A program made the translations under genes and the position numbers. From Gammaproteobacteria bacterium (GTDB lineage: Bacteria; Pseudomonadota; Gammaproteobacteria; Pseudomonadales; Pseudohongiellaceae), in assembly GCA_024639905.1 (NCBI GenBank), contig JAHEGE010000001.1:186001-250000 (forward strand): a DNA stretch of 64,000 nucleotides, written 5' to 3'. The notes under the pieces are model-generated. The model made no database searches and was not told the origin of the DNA. It was given only the letters and a program-made list of their open reading frames with translations. Each line of letters begins with the position of its first letter. Positions within the stretch are counted from its first letter, which is position 1. Below are positions 34,229-41,983 of the stretch, one piece after another.

Positions 34229-34288
34229 CAAGCCGGCGGCTGTGCCCCCGGCTTGCATCACTCAGCGCGTGCGCATCCTTCGCACGCG
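34229..34288 (+). other. Two hairpins between thiolase and acyl-CoA dehydrogenase genes
   Basis: Hairpin 1: 8-bp stem CAAGCCGG/CCGGCTTG (34229-34236 with 34248-34255). Hairpin 2: 8-bp stem CGCGTGCG/CGCACGCG (34266-34273 with 34281-34288), 7-nt loop. Neither is followed by a T-run, so RNA stabilisation or processing is more likely than termination. Confidence 0.6.
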
Positions 34289-34310
34289 ACACACGCGACA
34301 GGAATGAATC

Positions 34311-35471
34311 ATGTTTGAAGCTTATGAGTCCCCATGGATGGATGAAGAGCTGCACATCATGCGGGATGCGGTGCGCAAATTTTTAGCCAAAGAGTTCGTG
34401 CCCCACGCCGAGCGCTGGGAGAAGCAGGGTATTGTCGATCGCGAGGCTTGGAATGTAGCAGGCGACGCCGGCATTCTCTGTGCCTCTATTCCCGAGGAAT
34501 ACGGCGGCGGCGGTGGTAATTTCAAGCACGAGATGGTGCTCGTGGAAGAGATGAGCTACGCCAATGTGAGCGGCTTCGGTAACAGTGTGCATTCCGGTAT
34601 CGTTGCGCACTACATTCACTCCTACGGCAGCGAAGAGCAGCGCCAGCGGTGGTTGCCGAAGATGGCGCGCGGCGAGATCGTTGCCGCGATCGCAATGACC
34701 GAACCAGGCACCGGCTCTGACCTCCAGTCTATCGCCACGACTGCTATTAAGAAGGGCGATCACTACGTGCTGAATGGCCAGAAGACCTTCATCACTAACG
34801 GCATGTCCGCAGACTTGATTTGTGTGGTTGCCAAGACCGACCCCGCGGCTAAGGGTAAGGGTATCTCGCTGATTATGGTTGAGACGCCTGCGTGCGAAGG
34901 AGAGGGCGGCTTCAGTCGTGGGCGTAACCTCGAGAAGCTTGGGCAAAAGGCGCAAGACACCTCAGAGCTTTTCTTCTCGGACGTGAAAGTCCCCGTGGAA
35001 AATTTGCTCGGCGCCTCCGAGGGGCGCGGGTTCATCCAACTGATGGAACAATTGCCGCAGGAGCGCGTGATCATCGCCGCCGGTGCGTGTGCTGCTATGG
35101 AGAAGGCGCTTAAGTTAACGTCCGATTACGTGAAAGAACGTAAGGCGTTTGGCAAACGCATTCTCGATTTTCAGAATACGCAATTTAAACTCGCCGAGCG
35201 TTACACCGAGGCGAAGATAGCGCGAATTTTCGTTGATGACTGCGCCATGAAACTCGCCGAGGGTAAGCTCGACGATACGACGGCCGCCATGGCGAAGTGG
35301 TGGACGACACAGAAGCAGTGCGAAATTGTCGATGAGTGTCTGCAGTTCTTCGGCGGCTACGGTTATATGATGGAATACCCCATTGCTAAGATGTATGCCG
35401 ACAGCCGCATCGGCAAGATCTACGGCGGCAGCAACGAGATTATGAAGCTGCTGATTGCGCGGGAAATTTAA
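34311..35471 (+). CDS. Acyl-CoA dehydrogenase, LCAD-like
   Basis: FAD enzyme making the 2,3-double bond in acyl-CoA. 386 residues: N-terminal helical domain, FAD-contacting AIAMTEPGTGSDLQSIAT and NGQKTFITNGMSADLICVVA, the middle strand LGQKAQDTSELFFSDVKVPV, then helical RKAFGKRILDFQNTQFKLAE, QFFGGYGYMMEYPIAKMYAD and the C-terminal RIGKIYGGSNEIMKLLIARE. The ending YGGSNEIMK lacks the Glu found there in medium-chain enzymes and resembles long-chain and isovaleryl types, in which the base lies elsewhere. AGGAA Shine-Dalgarno. Substrate unknown. Confidence 0.94.
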   Translation: MFEAYESPWMDEELHIMRDAVRKFLAKEFVPHAERWEKQGIVDREAWNVAGDAGILCASIPEEYGGGGGNFKHEMVLVEEMSYANVSGFGNSVHSGIVAHYIHSYGSEEQRQRWLPKMARGEIVAAIAMTEPGTGSDLQSIATTAIKKGDHYVLNGQKTFITNGMSADLICVVAKTDPAAKGKGISLIMVETPACEGEGGFSRGRNLEKLGQKAQDTSELFFSDVKVPVENLLGASEGRGFIQLMEQLPQERVIIAAGACAAMEKALKLTSDYVKERKAFGKRILDFQNTQFKLAERYTEAKIARIFVDDCAMKLAEGKLDDTTAAMAKWWTTQKQCEIVDECLQFFGGYGYMMEYPIAKMYADSRIGKIYGGSNEIMKLLIAREI

Positions 35472-35501
35472 CGTCCCACCTAAAGATTCAAGGAGAAGAC
35501 C

Positions 35502-36524
35502 GTGATTAAAAAGCCTTCGCTGTTGGCTGCGGCCATGATGTCGTTGAGCGTGTCGTTTTTCGTGCAAGCTGCGGACAGTGGCTATGTTGCCCCGCGCACC
35601 GAATTTGGTGCTCCGGACCTGCAGGGCACGTGGTCGATAGCAACGCAGACCAATCTTGAGCGCGCGGAGCGTTTCGGTGGCAAGTTGGTGTTGAGTGAAG
35701 ACGAGGCGCAGAGGATAGAAGCGGCCGTTCGGGCGGGGTTTGAGGCTAGCAATAGGCCTAGCGACCCTAATCGTCAGGCGCCGGGATCGGACAATGTCGG
35801 TGGCTACAACACGTTCTGGATGGATCCTGGGCAGCGCCTAGCGATGGTGAATGGCGAGATACGCACATCAATTATTGTCGATCCCGCAGACGGGAAATTG
35901 CCCTACAGCGAGAAAGGCATGGAGAATTTTCGCGCCGCAATGACGCGCCGCGCCGGCTACGACGGCCCCGAAGTGCGGCCGTTGGGTGAGCGCTGCGTAG
36001 TGGGCTTCGGCTCCACTGGCGGCCCGCCGAAGCTGCCTGTGCTGTATAACAACAATACCCAGATCGTGCAGACCGAAGAGTATGTCGTGCTGCTCGCAGA
36101 AATGAATCACGATGCGCGCGTTATACGCATGAATGCCGATCACGCCCAGCCGCCGATGAATTACTGGATGGGCGATTCGGTTGGGTATTACGAGGATGAG
36201 ACGCTCGTGGTGGTAACGACAAATTTCCACAAGCAGCAAAACCTGCGCTCGTCTCTCGATCATCGATTCTATGGCTCGCCGGAGATGGTTGTTACAGAGC
36301 GCTTCACTCGCACAGCCGATGAGACGATCGAGTATCAGTTCACCGTGGATGATCCGGAAAACTACACGCAGTCGTGGAGCGGGGAATTACCGATGACCGC
36401 GAGCGGCGAGCAGATTTACGAATACGCCTGCCACGAAGGCAACTACGCACTGCCCGGCATCCTCGCCGGCGCCCGCCGCGCCGAAGCAGACGGCACAGAC
36501 TACGCCCCAACCTACTCTCAGTAA
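35502..36524 (+). CDS. Secreted protein of unknown function (paralogue B)
   Basis: 340-residue exported protein, paralogue of the one at 19121-20146 along its whole length (PDLQGTWSIATQTNLERAER, GSDNVGGYNTFWMDPGQRL, IIVDPADGKLPY, GERCVVGFGST, YNNNTQIVQTEE, GDSVGYYEDETLVVVTTNFH, YACHEGNYALPGILAGARR). Signal peptide MIKKPSLLAAAMMSLSVSFF. The start is a GTG at 35502 with a strong AAGGAG Shine-Dalgarno. It lies 30 nt after the acyl-CoA dehydrogenase, so it is likely the last gene of the beta-oxidation operon, which links the family to acyl/lipid use by context only. Its TAA is followed directly by the palindromic repeat array. Confidence 0.78.
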   Translation: MIKKPSLLAAAMMSLSVSFFVQAADSGYVAPRTEFGAPDLQGTWSIATQTNLERAERFGGKLVLSEDEAQRIEAAVRAGFEASNRPSDPNRQAPGSDNVGGYNTFWMDPGQRLAMVNGEIRTSIIVDPADGKLPYSEKGMENFRAAMTRRAGYDGPEVRPLGERCVVGFGSTGGPPKLPVLYNNNTQIVQTEEYVVLLAEMNHDARVIRMNADHAQPPMNYWMGDSVGYYEDETLVVVTTNFHKQQNLRSSLDHRFYGSPEMVVTERFTRTADETIEYQFTVDDPENYTQSWSGELPMTASGEQIYEYACHEGNYALPGILAGARRAEADGTDYAPTYSQ

Positions 36525-36680
36525 CCCGGGGTCAGGTCTTTCATCGATGCATTTTTCTTAGGTGTTTGGTGGTGTGCTTAAGCCCGGGGTCAGGTCTTTC
36601 ATTTGTGCACCTTCGGTAAAACCCGGGGTCAGGTCTTTCATTCATGCACCTTCGGTGCATAAACAAAAGACCTGACCCCT
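36525..36680. repeat. Composite array of the dispersed palindromic element (locus 2)
   Basis: Three direct copies of CCCGGGGTCAGGTCTTTCAT begin at 36525, 36583 and 36622, and an inverted core (AGACCTGACCCC) lies at 36669-36680. The first copy matches the left arm of the 59398 hairpin over 33 nt. The third is followed by a small hairpin ATGCACC-TTC-GGTGCAT (36644-36660). The array fills most of the 186-bp gap between two convergent genes and starts with no spacer after the stop at 36522-36524. Confidence 0.92.
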
Positions 36681-36710
36681 TTGGTGCATAAACGGAGAGC
36701 CGGACGACCG

Positions 36711-38345
36711 CTATCTTAGGCTGGGGAGTTTGTAGCCTTCGGCTTCTAGTTGCGCGCGGATGACCTTCTTATCGATCTTGCCGGTCGAGGTTAGCGGGAT
36801 CGCATCGGTCTGAATGACTTCATCCGGCAGCTGCCATTTGGCGAAAATTTTCTCGCAGTGGTCTAACACTGCCTGCTGATCGAGAGTGTGGCCTTCGGCG
36901 ACGATAACCATCGCCACGGGGCGCTCATCCCACTTCGGGTGCGGCTGCGCCACAACGGCCGCCTGCGCGATGTACGGCAGTGCGACGATGTGGTTTTCGA
37001 GATCGACCGAGGAGATCCATTCGCCGCCAGACTTAATCAAGTCCTTCGAGCGGTCGGCGATCATCAGGTACTGCTCGGAGTCGATCTTGGCGACATCGCC
37101 GGTCACGAGCCAGCCATCGTGGAATTTTTCTGGTTGCGGATCGTTATAGTATTCCGCAGCAATCCAAGGGCCGCGAATACACAGCTCGCCGACAGTCTCC
37201 CCGTCGTGTGGTTGGGGGTTCCAATTTTCGTCGAAGATTTCGATCTCAAGGCCAGGCATCGTGAGGCCGGCTTTGGCGATGTTTTCGAACTGCTGGTCCT
37301 CACTCATAGTCTGCTGAGTGTATTTGGCGCATTTGCGCGACAGCGTGCCGAGCGGATTAGTCTCGGTCATGCCCCAGCCCTGAATCATCTCGACGCCGAG
37401 TTCATCCCAATACCAACGCATCATCGAGACCGGTGGCGCAGAGCCGCCACAGGTGAGGCGGGCGAGCTTGGTAAGGTCGAACTTGCCATCGGCAGCTTCG
37501 ATAGCCGCTTTCACGCCCTGCCAAATTGTCGGCACGCCGGTTGCGATCGTAATATCTTCTTCATGCATAAGCTTGAGGAAATTATCTGGCGTCATGAATC
37601 GGTGTGGCATGACGTGTTTGCATCCCAACATAGAGGCGTTAAACGGCAGGCCCCAGCCCATGGCATGGAACATCGGCACGATGCCGAGCAGAGAATCTAG
37701 CGCCGTAAGGCCCAGCGCGTCGGTAAGACAGCCGGCCATGGTATGCAGGTAAGTTGAGCGATGCGTGTACATTACGCCCTTAGGCTTGCCGGTTGTTCCG
37801 GACGTGTAGCAAAGCCCCATTGGCGAGTTTTCATCGATCTGTGGCCAATCGTATTTTTCTGGCTGGCCTTTAATGAAGTCTTCGTAATCGATCTGATTTT
37901 TAAAGCTGCTCTCGCCGCCCTCGCCGTGCCGGCAAATGACGAGCAGCTCGACGCAGGGGACCTTATCCCAAATCGGCTCCAGCAGTGGCAGCAAGTCTTC
38001 GTCGGCGAAGATCACGCGGTCGTTGGCATGGTTGATGATGTATTCGAGGTCGGTGGGCGAGAGGCGAATATTGAGTGTGTGTAACACGGCGCCCATCGAA
38101 GGTACGCCTTGGTAAAGCTCGAGGTGGCGATGGTTATTCCACATGAAGCTCGCAACGCGATCGCCGACTTCTATACCGTGCTTGTTAAGCGCATGCGCCA
38201 CTTGATTGGCGCGCGTCCACGTTTGGCCTAGCGTCTGGCGGTGCGTGCCATTAAGCTGCGCAGTGACTACCTCGACGTCTGGGTCGAGGATAGCGCCGCG
38301 GCCAAGAATGCGGGATAAAAGCAGTGGTGTCTGTTGCATTGTCAT
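36711..38345 (-). CDS. AMP-forming fatty acyl-CoA synthetase (AlkK type)
   Basis: Activates a medium- or long-chain fatty acid to acyl-CoA with ATP. 544 residues from the ATG at 38345, which has a GGGGGAGA Shine-Dalgarno; a longer reading to 38432 adds a Gln/Arg-rich segment without similarity. Adenylation motifs: MGLCYTSGTTGKPKGVMYTH (A3/P-loop), GWGMTETNPLGTLS, WLVTGDVAKID and IADRSKDLIKSGGEWISSVD, plus the C-terminal catalytic Lys in STGKIDKKVIR. Convergent with the beta-oxidation cluster, it likely supplies its substrate. Confidence 0.93.
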   Translation of the reverse strand: MTMQQTPLLLSRILGRGAILDPDVEVVTAQLNGTHRQTLGQTWTRANQVAHALNKHGIEVGDRVASFMWNNHRHLELYQGVPSMGAVLHTLNIRLSPTDLEYIINHANDRVIFADEDLLPLLEPIWDKVPCVELLVICRHGEGGESSFKNQIDYEDFIKGQPEKYDWPQIDENSPMGLCYTSGTTGKPKGVMYTHRSTYLHTMAGCLTDALGLTALDSLLGIVPMFHAMGWGLPFNASMLGCKHVMPHRFMTPDNFLKLMHEEDITIATGVPTIWQGVKAAIEAADGKFDLTKLARLTCGGSAPPVSMMRWYWDELGVEMIQGWGMTETNPLGTLSRKCAKYTQQTMSEDQQFENIAKAGLTMPGLEIEIFDENWNPQPHDGETVGELCIRGPWIAAEYYNDPQPEKFHDGWLVTGDVAKIDSEQYLMIADRSKDLIKSGGEWISSVDLENHIVALPYIAQAAVVAQPHPKWDERPVAMVIVAEGHTLDQQAVLDHCEKIFAKWQLPDEVIQTDAIPLTSTGKIDKKVIRAQLEAEGYKLPSLR

Positions 38346-38494
38346 CGAGAATCTCCCCCTGGAGCCTTGTTGTTTTCTGGGCCGCTGGCGGACCCATTCC
38401 GCCTCGGAGCATAGCTGATTAAAGGGTGACACTTCAAATCGCCGCGAGTATGCTCAAAGCCTTGCGCAAGCCCCGTATCCCCAGAGCCTAATCC

Positions 38495-39937
38495 ATGCCA
38501 GACAGCCACGACACGATCAAGCTCGAGGGCAATCTTCGGCGCTTTATCTTTTTTCGTTTGCTCTATTCTGCGCGCTTCTACTACCCGGTGTTCACCGTTT
38601 TGTTTTTGGATTACGGGCTGACCCTCGAACAATTCGCCATTCTCAATATCGTTTGGGCGCTCACCATCGTCGGCGCCGAAGTGCCCTCGGGCGCGCTCGC
38701 CGATATTGTCGGTCGAAAGCGCTTGGTCGTGTTTGCGGTCGTACTCATGGTTTGCGAGATGACTCTCATCGCCTTCGCCCCGATAGCCGGATTTGGTGCA
38801 GAGGCGGATTCATCGCTGTTATTTTGGTTGTTCTTCGGCAACCGCGTGTGCTCGGGCTTGTCTGAGGCCGCGGCGAGCGGCGCCGACGAAGCGCTCGCCT
38901 ACGATTCATTGAAGGCGCTCGGAAGAGAGGGTGAGTGGGCGCATTACTTGGAGCGGCTTACCCGCGTCGTGTCCGTTGGCTTCTTTGTGTCGATGATTTT
39001 CGGTGGCCTCGTTTACGATGCCGCGGTGGTGAACGGAGCACTCGGAGCGCTTGATCCGAGCTTGAGCCTCGCGCAGACTTCGGTGATTCGGTTACCGGTC
39101 ATATTGACCTTGATGTCAGCCGTAATCGTGCTGACGATCGCTCTTGGATTCTACGATATCGATAAAGTGCGCCTGCGCGCCCAGCGCGAAAACCAGGCCG
39201 CTGAGGTTGGGTTGGCCGCACGCCTCGCCGAGCCTTTCAAACAAATTGCTACGGCGGGGCGCTGGACTCTAAATCACCGCTTTGTCCTTTTCGTTATCCT
39301 CGCGGCGCTCGTGCTCGATAGCGTCGCGCGTCAATTCGTGGTGCTTGCCAGCGAATATTACCGAGTGATCGACATTCCCGTGTCGCTGTTCGGCTTCATT
39401 GGGGCGGGAATTTCTCTGGTCAATATCTTTGTCGCGCGCCTCTCGCGTTATCTCGTTACCCATAAGACTCCGATGACGACTCTTTTCACCTTGTCCGCCA
39501 TTCTCTTGTGCGGCCTGAGCGGCGCGGCGTTAGTCCTGCCTTGGGTGGGTTTGGTGTTCGCGCTGGCGACCTTCGCCGTGCTCGGCATGGTGCAGTTTCA
39601 ATCGAGCTATTATCTCAATCGCATGGTTGCCTCGGATATTCGCGCCACCGTGTTGAGCTTCAGGGGGCTTGCGCTCAATTTGGGTTTAGGCGTGGCGAGC
39701 CTTTTCTATACGGCTCTCGTTGCGCGCTATCGTCTTAAGTTGCCGGAGGGATCTGAAGAAGAGGTTTTTGCGAGCGCATTGCCCGCGTTTCCTCTCTACT
39801 TTATCGCATTGCTCTCGCTGCTCGTGCTTGGTAGCCTCGTGTTGGTAAAAGACCGCGCCCCGTTTAACACCGTAGGTGGCGGAGTGACTCAGAATGAAGG
39901 CAATGCAGAGGAAGATGGGAGTGCAGGCACAAACTAG
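38495..39937 (+). CDS. MFS transporter of unknown substrate
   Basis: 480-residue protein with about 12 hydrophobic segments. First helices LRRFIFFRLLYSARFYYPVF and LEQFAILNIVWALTIVGAEV, followed by the MFS motif-A-like loop PSGALADIVGRKRLVVF. A charged cytoplasmic segment (~220-250) divides the halves. The C-terminal tail after the last helix is hydrophilic (NEGNAEEDGSAGTN). Substrate unknown. Its last 44 nt overlap the next gene, suggesting coupling. Confidence 0.82.
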   Translation: MPDSHDTIKLEGNLRRFIFFRLLYSARFYYPVFTVLFLDYGLTLEQFAILNIVWALTIVGAEVPSGALADIVGRKRLVVFAVVLMVCEMTLIAFAPIAGFGAEADSSLLFWLFFGNRVCSGLSEAAASGADEALAYDSLKALGREGEWAHYLERLTRVVSVGFFVSMIFGGLVYDAAVVNGALGALDPSLSLAQTSVIRLPVILTLMSAVIVLTIALGFYDIDKVRLRAQRENQAAEVGLAARLAEPFKQIATAGRWTLNHRFVLFVILAALVLDSVARQFVVLASEYYRVIDIPVSLFGFIGAGISLVNIFVARLSRYLVTHKTPMTTLFTLSAILLCGLSGAALVLPWVGLVFALATFAVLGMVQFQSSYYLNRMVASDIRATVLSFRGLALNLGLGVASLFYTALVARYRLKLPEGSEEEVFASALPAFPLYFIALLSLLVLGSLVLVKDRAPFNTVGGGVTQNEGNAEEDGSAGTN

Positions 39938-40559
39938 AAACAGCGCGCGCGCCACGGCGCCACGACGCAGGGCGTTCGTCAGCGCCTTGCTGCTATTCGG
40001 TGTGTGTCTGAATGCCCATAGTCAGGCTCTCGATTCTGCCGTTGCCGTCACTCAGGCTAAATTCGAAGGCGCATGGGTTATCAACGACGAGTTGAGCGAT
40101 AACACCGACGATGCGGTAGAGGCTGCAATCAAAGAAGCCGGCGGAAAAACCAAGAGCTGGTTCCTGCGTAGACGTCCTGAGGATTACTATCGCGGCGGAC
40201 CCAAAGAGCAAGAGCTCTACGACCGCATCTCTTACGACGATGTGCTCACGATAGCCATCGATGATCCCGAACTGCGCTTCGAATATGCCGACGGCTATAC
40301 CCGCGTGTTTCACAGCGACGGGCGCAGGCGGCGCACCACGGCAAATTCATTTTACGAAGAAGGGGGCGAGGATTTCTCTTTTGCCAATTGGAGCGCTGGC
40401 GAACTGATCGTTGAAGCAAGGCCGCGCGATGGCGGCTTTACGCTGGAGACCTATTCACTGATCGATGACGGGCGTCGCTTGCGTATCGACATGCGCATAG
40501 AACCGGATTCTTTTGGCGCCGCGATTGAGCTTGTGCGTGTATTCGACCGAGCCGATTAA
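39894..40559 (+). CDS. Secreted hypothetical protein
   Basis: 221 residues, not recognised. A basic N-terminus (RNSARATAPRRR) and hydrophobic core AFVSALLLFGVCLNAHSQA indicate export; the twin Arg could make it a Tat substrate but the full Tat motif is absent. The mature part has a repeated feel of basic/acidic beta segments (KFEGAWVINDELSDNTDDAV, RRRPEDYYRGG, YADGYTRVFHSDGRRRRTTA) and ends RVFDRAD. Opening KFEGAWVI...NDELSDN resembles the start of lipocalin-like or DUF domains, a weak impression only. The start is uncertain: ATGs at 39894, 39903 and 39915. Overlaps the MFS gene by 44 nt. Confidence 0.65.
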   Translation: MKAMQRKMGVQAQTRNSARATAPRRRAFVSALLLFGVCLNAHSQALDSAVAVTQAKFEGAWVINDELSDNTDDAVEAAIKEAGGKTKSWFLRRRPEDYYRGGPKEQELYDRISYDDVLTIAIDDPELRFEYADGYTRVFHSDGRRRRTTANSFYEEGGEDFSFANWSAGELIVEARPRDGGFTLETYSLIDDGRRLRIDMRIEPDSFGAAIELVRVFDRAD

Positions 40560-40578
40560 AGCGTCAAAAAAAGCGACT

Positions 40579-41196
40579 TTAAGAGAGCGTCCTCCCCGCG
40601 AGGATTTCCTCTTCGATATCGCGCAATTTGTCTTTGCCAAAGAAGAGTTCGTCGTCGACGAAGAAACTCGGGGAGCCGAAATTTCCCCGCGCGACTGAGT
40701 TGGCCGTGCTGTCGATGAGTCCTTGCTTCACCTCTGGGTCGGCAACGGCCGCGACGATCTCGCTAATGGGGAGCTGCGCCTCGGCGAGCACCGTGCCGAT
40801 CTGCTCGGGGTCCGCCATGTTGAGCCCGCGTTCCCACATCGCCTTAAACATCGCTTCGATATAATCGGCCTCCCATTCCTTGCCCTGCGCGTAGATCGCG
40901 CCGCGCATCAGGGTGATGGTATTGACGGGAAAGAATGGATTGCGCTGCAACTCGGTAATGCCGTGTTTGAGTAGAAAGCGCTGTGTCTCCTTTGCCTGAT
41001 ACTCGGGCTTATTCTTCACGTCAGCGAATTGCTCCATTGGTGAGCGATTATTCGTGGCCTTAAAGACCCCCCCAAGTAATATCGGAACATAGTGAATGTC
41101 TACACCCGTGCGCGCCATAAGCGCAGGCAGAACGCGGTGGCATAAATAGGCATTGGGGCTGCCAAAATCGTAATGAAATTCGACGCGAGGTGTCAT
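40579..41196 (-). CDS. DsbA-family 2-hydroxychromene-2-carboxylate isomerase-like protein
   Basis: 205 residues, thioredoxin fold with helical insert (kappa-GST/HCCA isomerase family), probably glutathione-dependent. The N-terminal VEFHYDFGSPNAYLCHRVLP has the Ser-Pro active-site turn in place of CxxC; then VPILLGGVFKATNNRSPME, KNPFFPVNT-like RNPFFPVNTITLMRG, and the C-terminal GNFGSPSFFVDDELFFGKDK. I start at the ATG at 41196; an ORF to 41301 runs into the SDR gene. Third gene of a methyltransferase-SDR-isomerase operon (29 nt after the SDR). HCCA isomerases act in naphthalene breakdown, but many homologues act on other thioether or isomerisation substrates. Confidence 0.85.
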   Translation of the reverse strand: MTPRVEFHYDFGSPNAYLCHRVLPALMARTGVDIHYVPILLGGVFKATNNRSPMEQFADVKNKPEYQAKETQRFLLKHGITELQRNPFFPVNTITLMRGAIYAQGKEWEADYIEAMFKAMWERGLNMADPEQIGTVLAEAQLPISEIVAAVADPEVKQGLIDSTANSVARGNFGSPSFFVDDELFFGKDKLRDIEEEILAGRTLS

Positions 41197-41225
41197 AGTT
41201 AGTGTCCTAAAGTTGAACTGAGTGG

Positions 41226-41966
41226 CTAGAATTTTTCTGCAAAGGGGCGAAGGTCTAACTCGTGTGTCCACCCATCGCGCGCTTGGTGGTGCAGCTGCCA
41301 ATAGGCATCGGCGACAGACTCTGGTCGCATTAGGGTGTCTGGAGGAAGCGTCTCCGGATCGCCGCCCGCTTGAGTGATGCGCGCTCTCACGAACTCGGTG
41401 TCCACTCCTGAGTCGATCACCAGATGAGCGACATGAATGCCCTGTGGCCCTAATTCTCGCGCCATACTTTGGGCGAGGGCACGCAGGCCAAATTTAGCCG
41501 AAGCGAATGCAGAAAAGCCTGCGCCGCCGCGCATGCTCGCCGTTGCCCCAGTAAAAAATATCGAGCCTTTACCCCGTGGCAGCATGTGCTTGGCCGCTTC
41601 ACGGCCGGTGAGGAAGCCGCCGAGGCAGGCCATCATCCACACTTTGCGGAAGACCCGCTCCGTTGTGTCGATGAGTGGAAAGCTGACGTTGCCTCCGACA
41701 TTGAAGATCACGAGGTCAAGTTGACCAACCTCTTCTTCTATCGTCTCGAGGCAACTGACAACCTGTTCTTCTTCGCGCGCGTCCACCGAAAAGCTGTAGG
41801 CGGTGCCGCCGGCCGCTTCTATCTCGGCGACTAGCGGGGCGTTTTTCTCGCCGCCTCTGCGCCCGAGACACACGGTAAATCCGCCGGCGGCGAAGCGCTT
41901 AGCGATGGCGGCGCCGATGTAGTCACCAGCACCGATGATCAGACAGGTTTGCCGCTGCAGTGCCAT
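41226..41966 (-). CDS. SDR family protein with Phe at the catalytic Tyr position
   Basis: 246 residues. Nucleotide site CLIIGAGDYIGAAIAKRFAA (GAGxxIG, not TGxxxGIG) and NVGGN in place of NNAG. The expected Y-x-x-x-K reads F-A-S-A-K (GFSAFASAKFGLRALAQSMA), with the Phe codon at 41505-41507. The C-terminal substrate lobe is VIDSGVDTEFVRARI. The ATG at 41966 has a GGGAAGC Shine-Dalgarno and is preferred to a TTG at 41978. It lies 17 nt after the methyltransferase gene. Without the Tyr, ordinary SDR redox chemistry is doubtful; related SDRs sharing FASAKF exist, so it may be family-typical. Confidence 0.82.
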   Translation of the reverse strand: MALQRQTCLIIGAGDYIGAAIAKRFAAGGFTVCLGRRGGEKNAPLVAEIEAAGGTAYSFSVDAREEEQVVSCLETIEEEVGQLDLVIFNVGGNVSFPLIDTTERVFRKVWMMACLGGFLTGREAAKHMLPRGKGSIFFTGATASMRGGAGFSAFASAKFGLRALAQSMARELGPQGIHVAHLVIDSGVDTEFVRARITQAGGDPETLPPDTLMRPESVADAYWQLHHQARDGWTHELDLRPFAEKF

Positions 41967-41983
41967 AGAGCTTCCCAAAGGGG

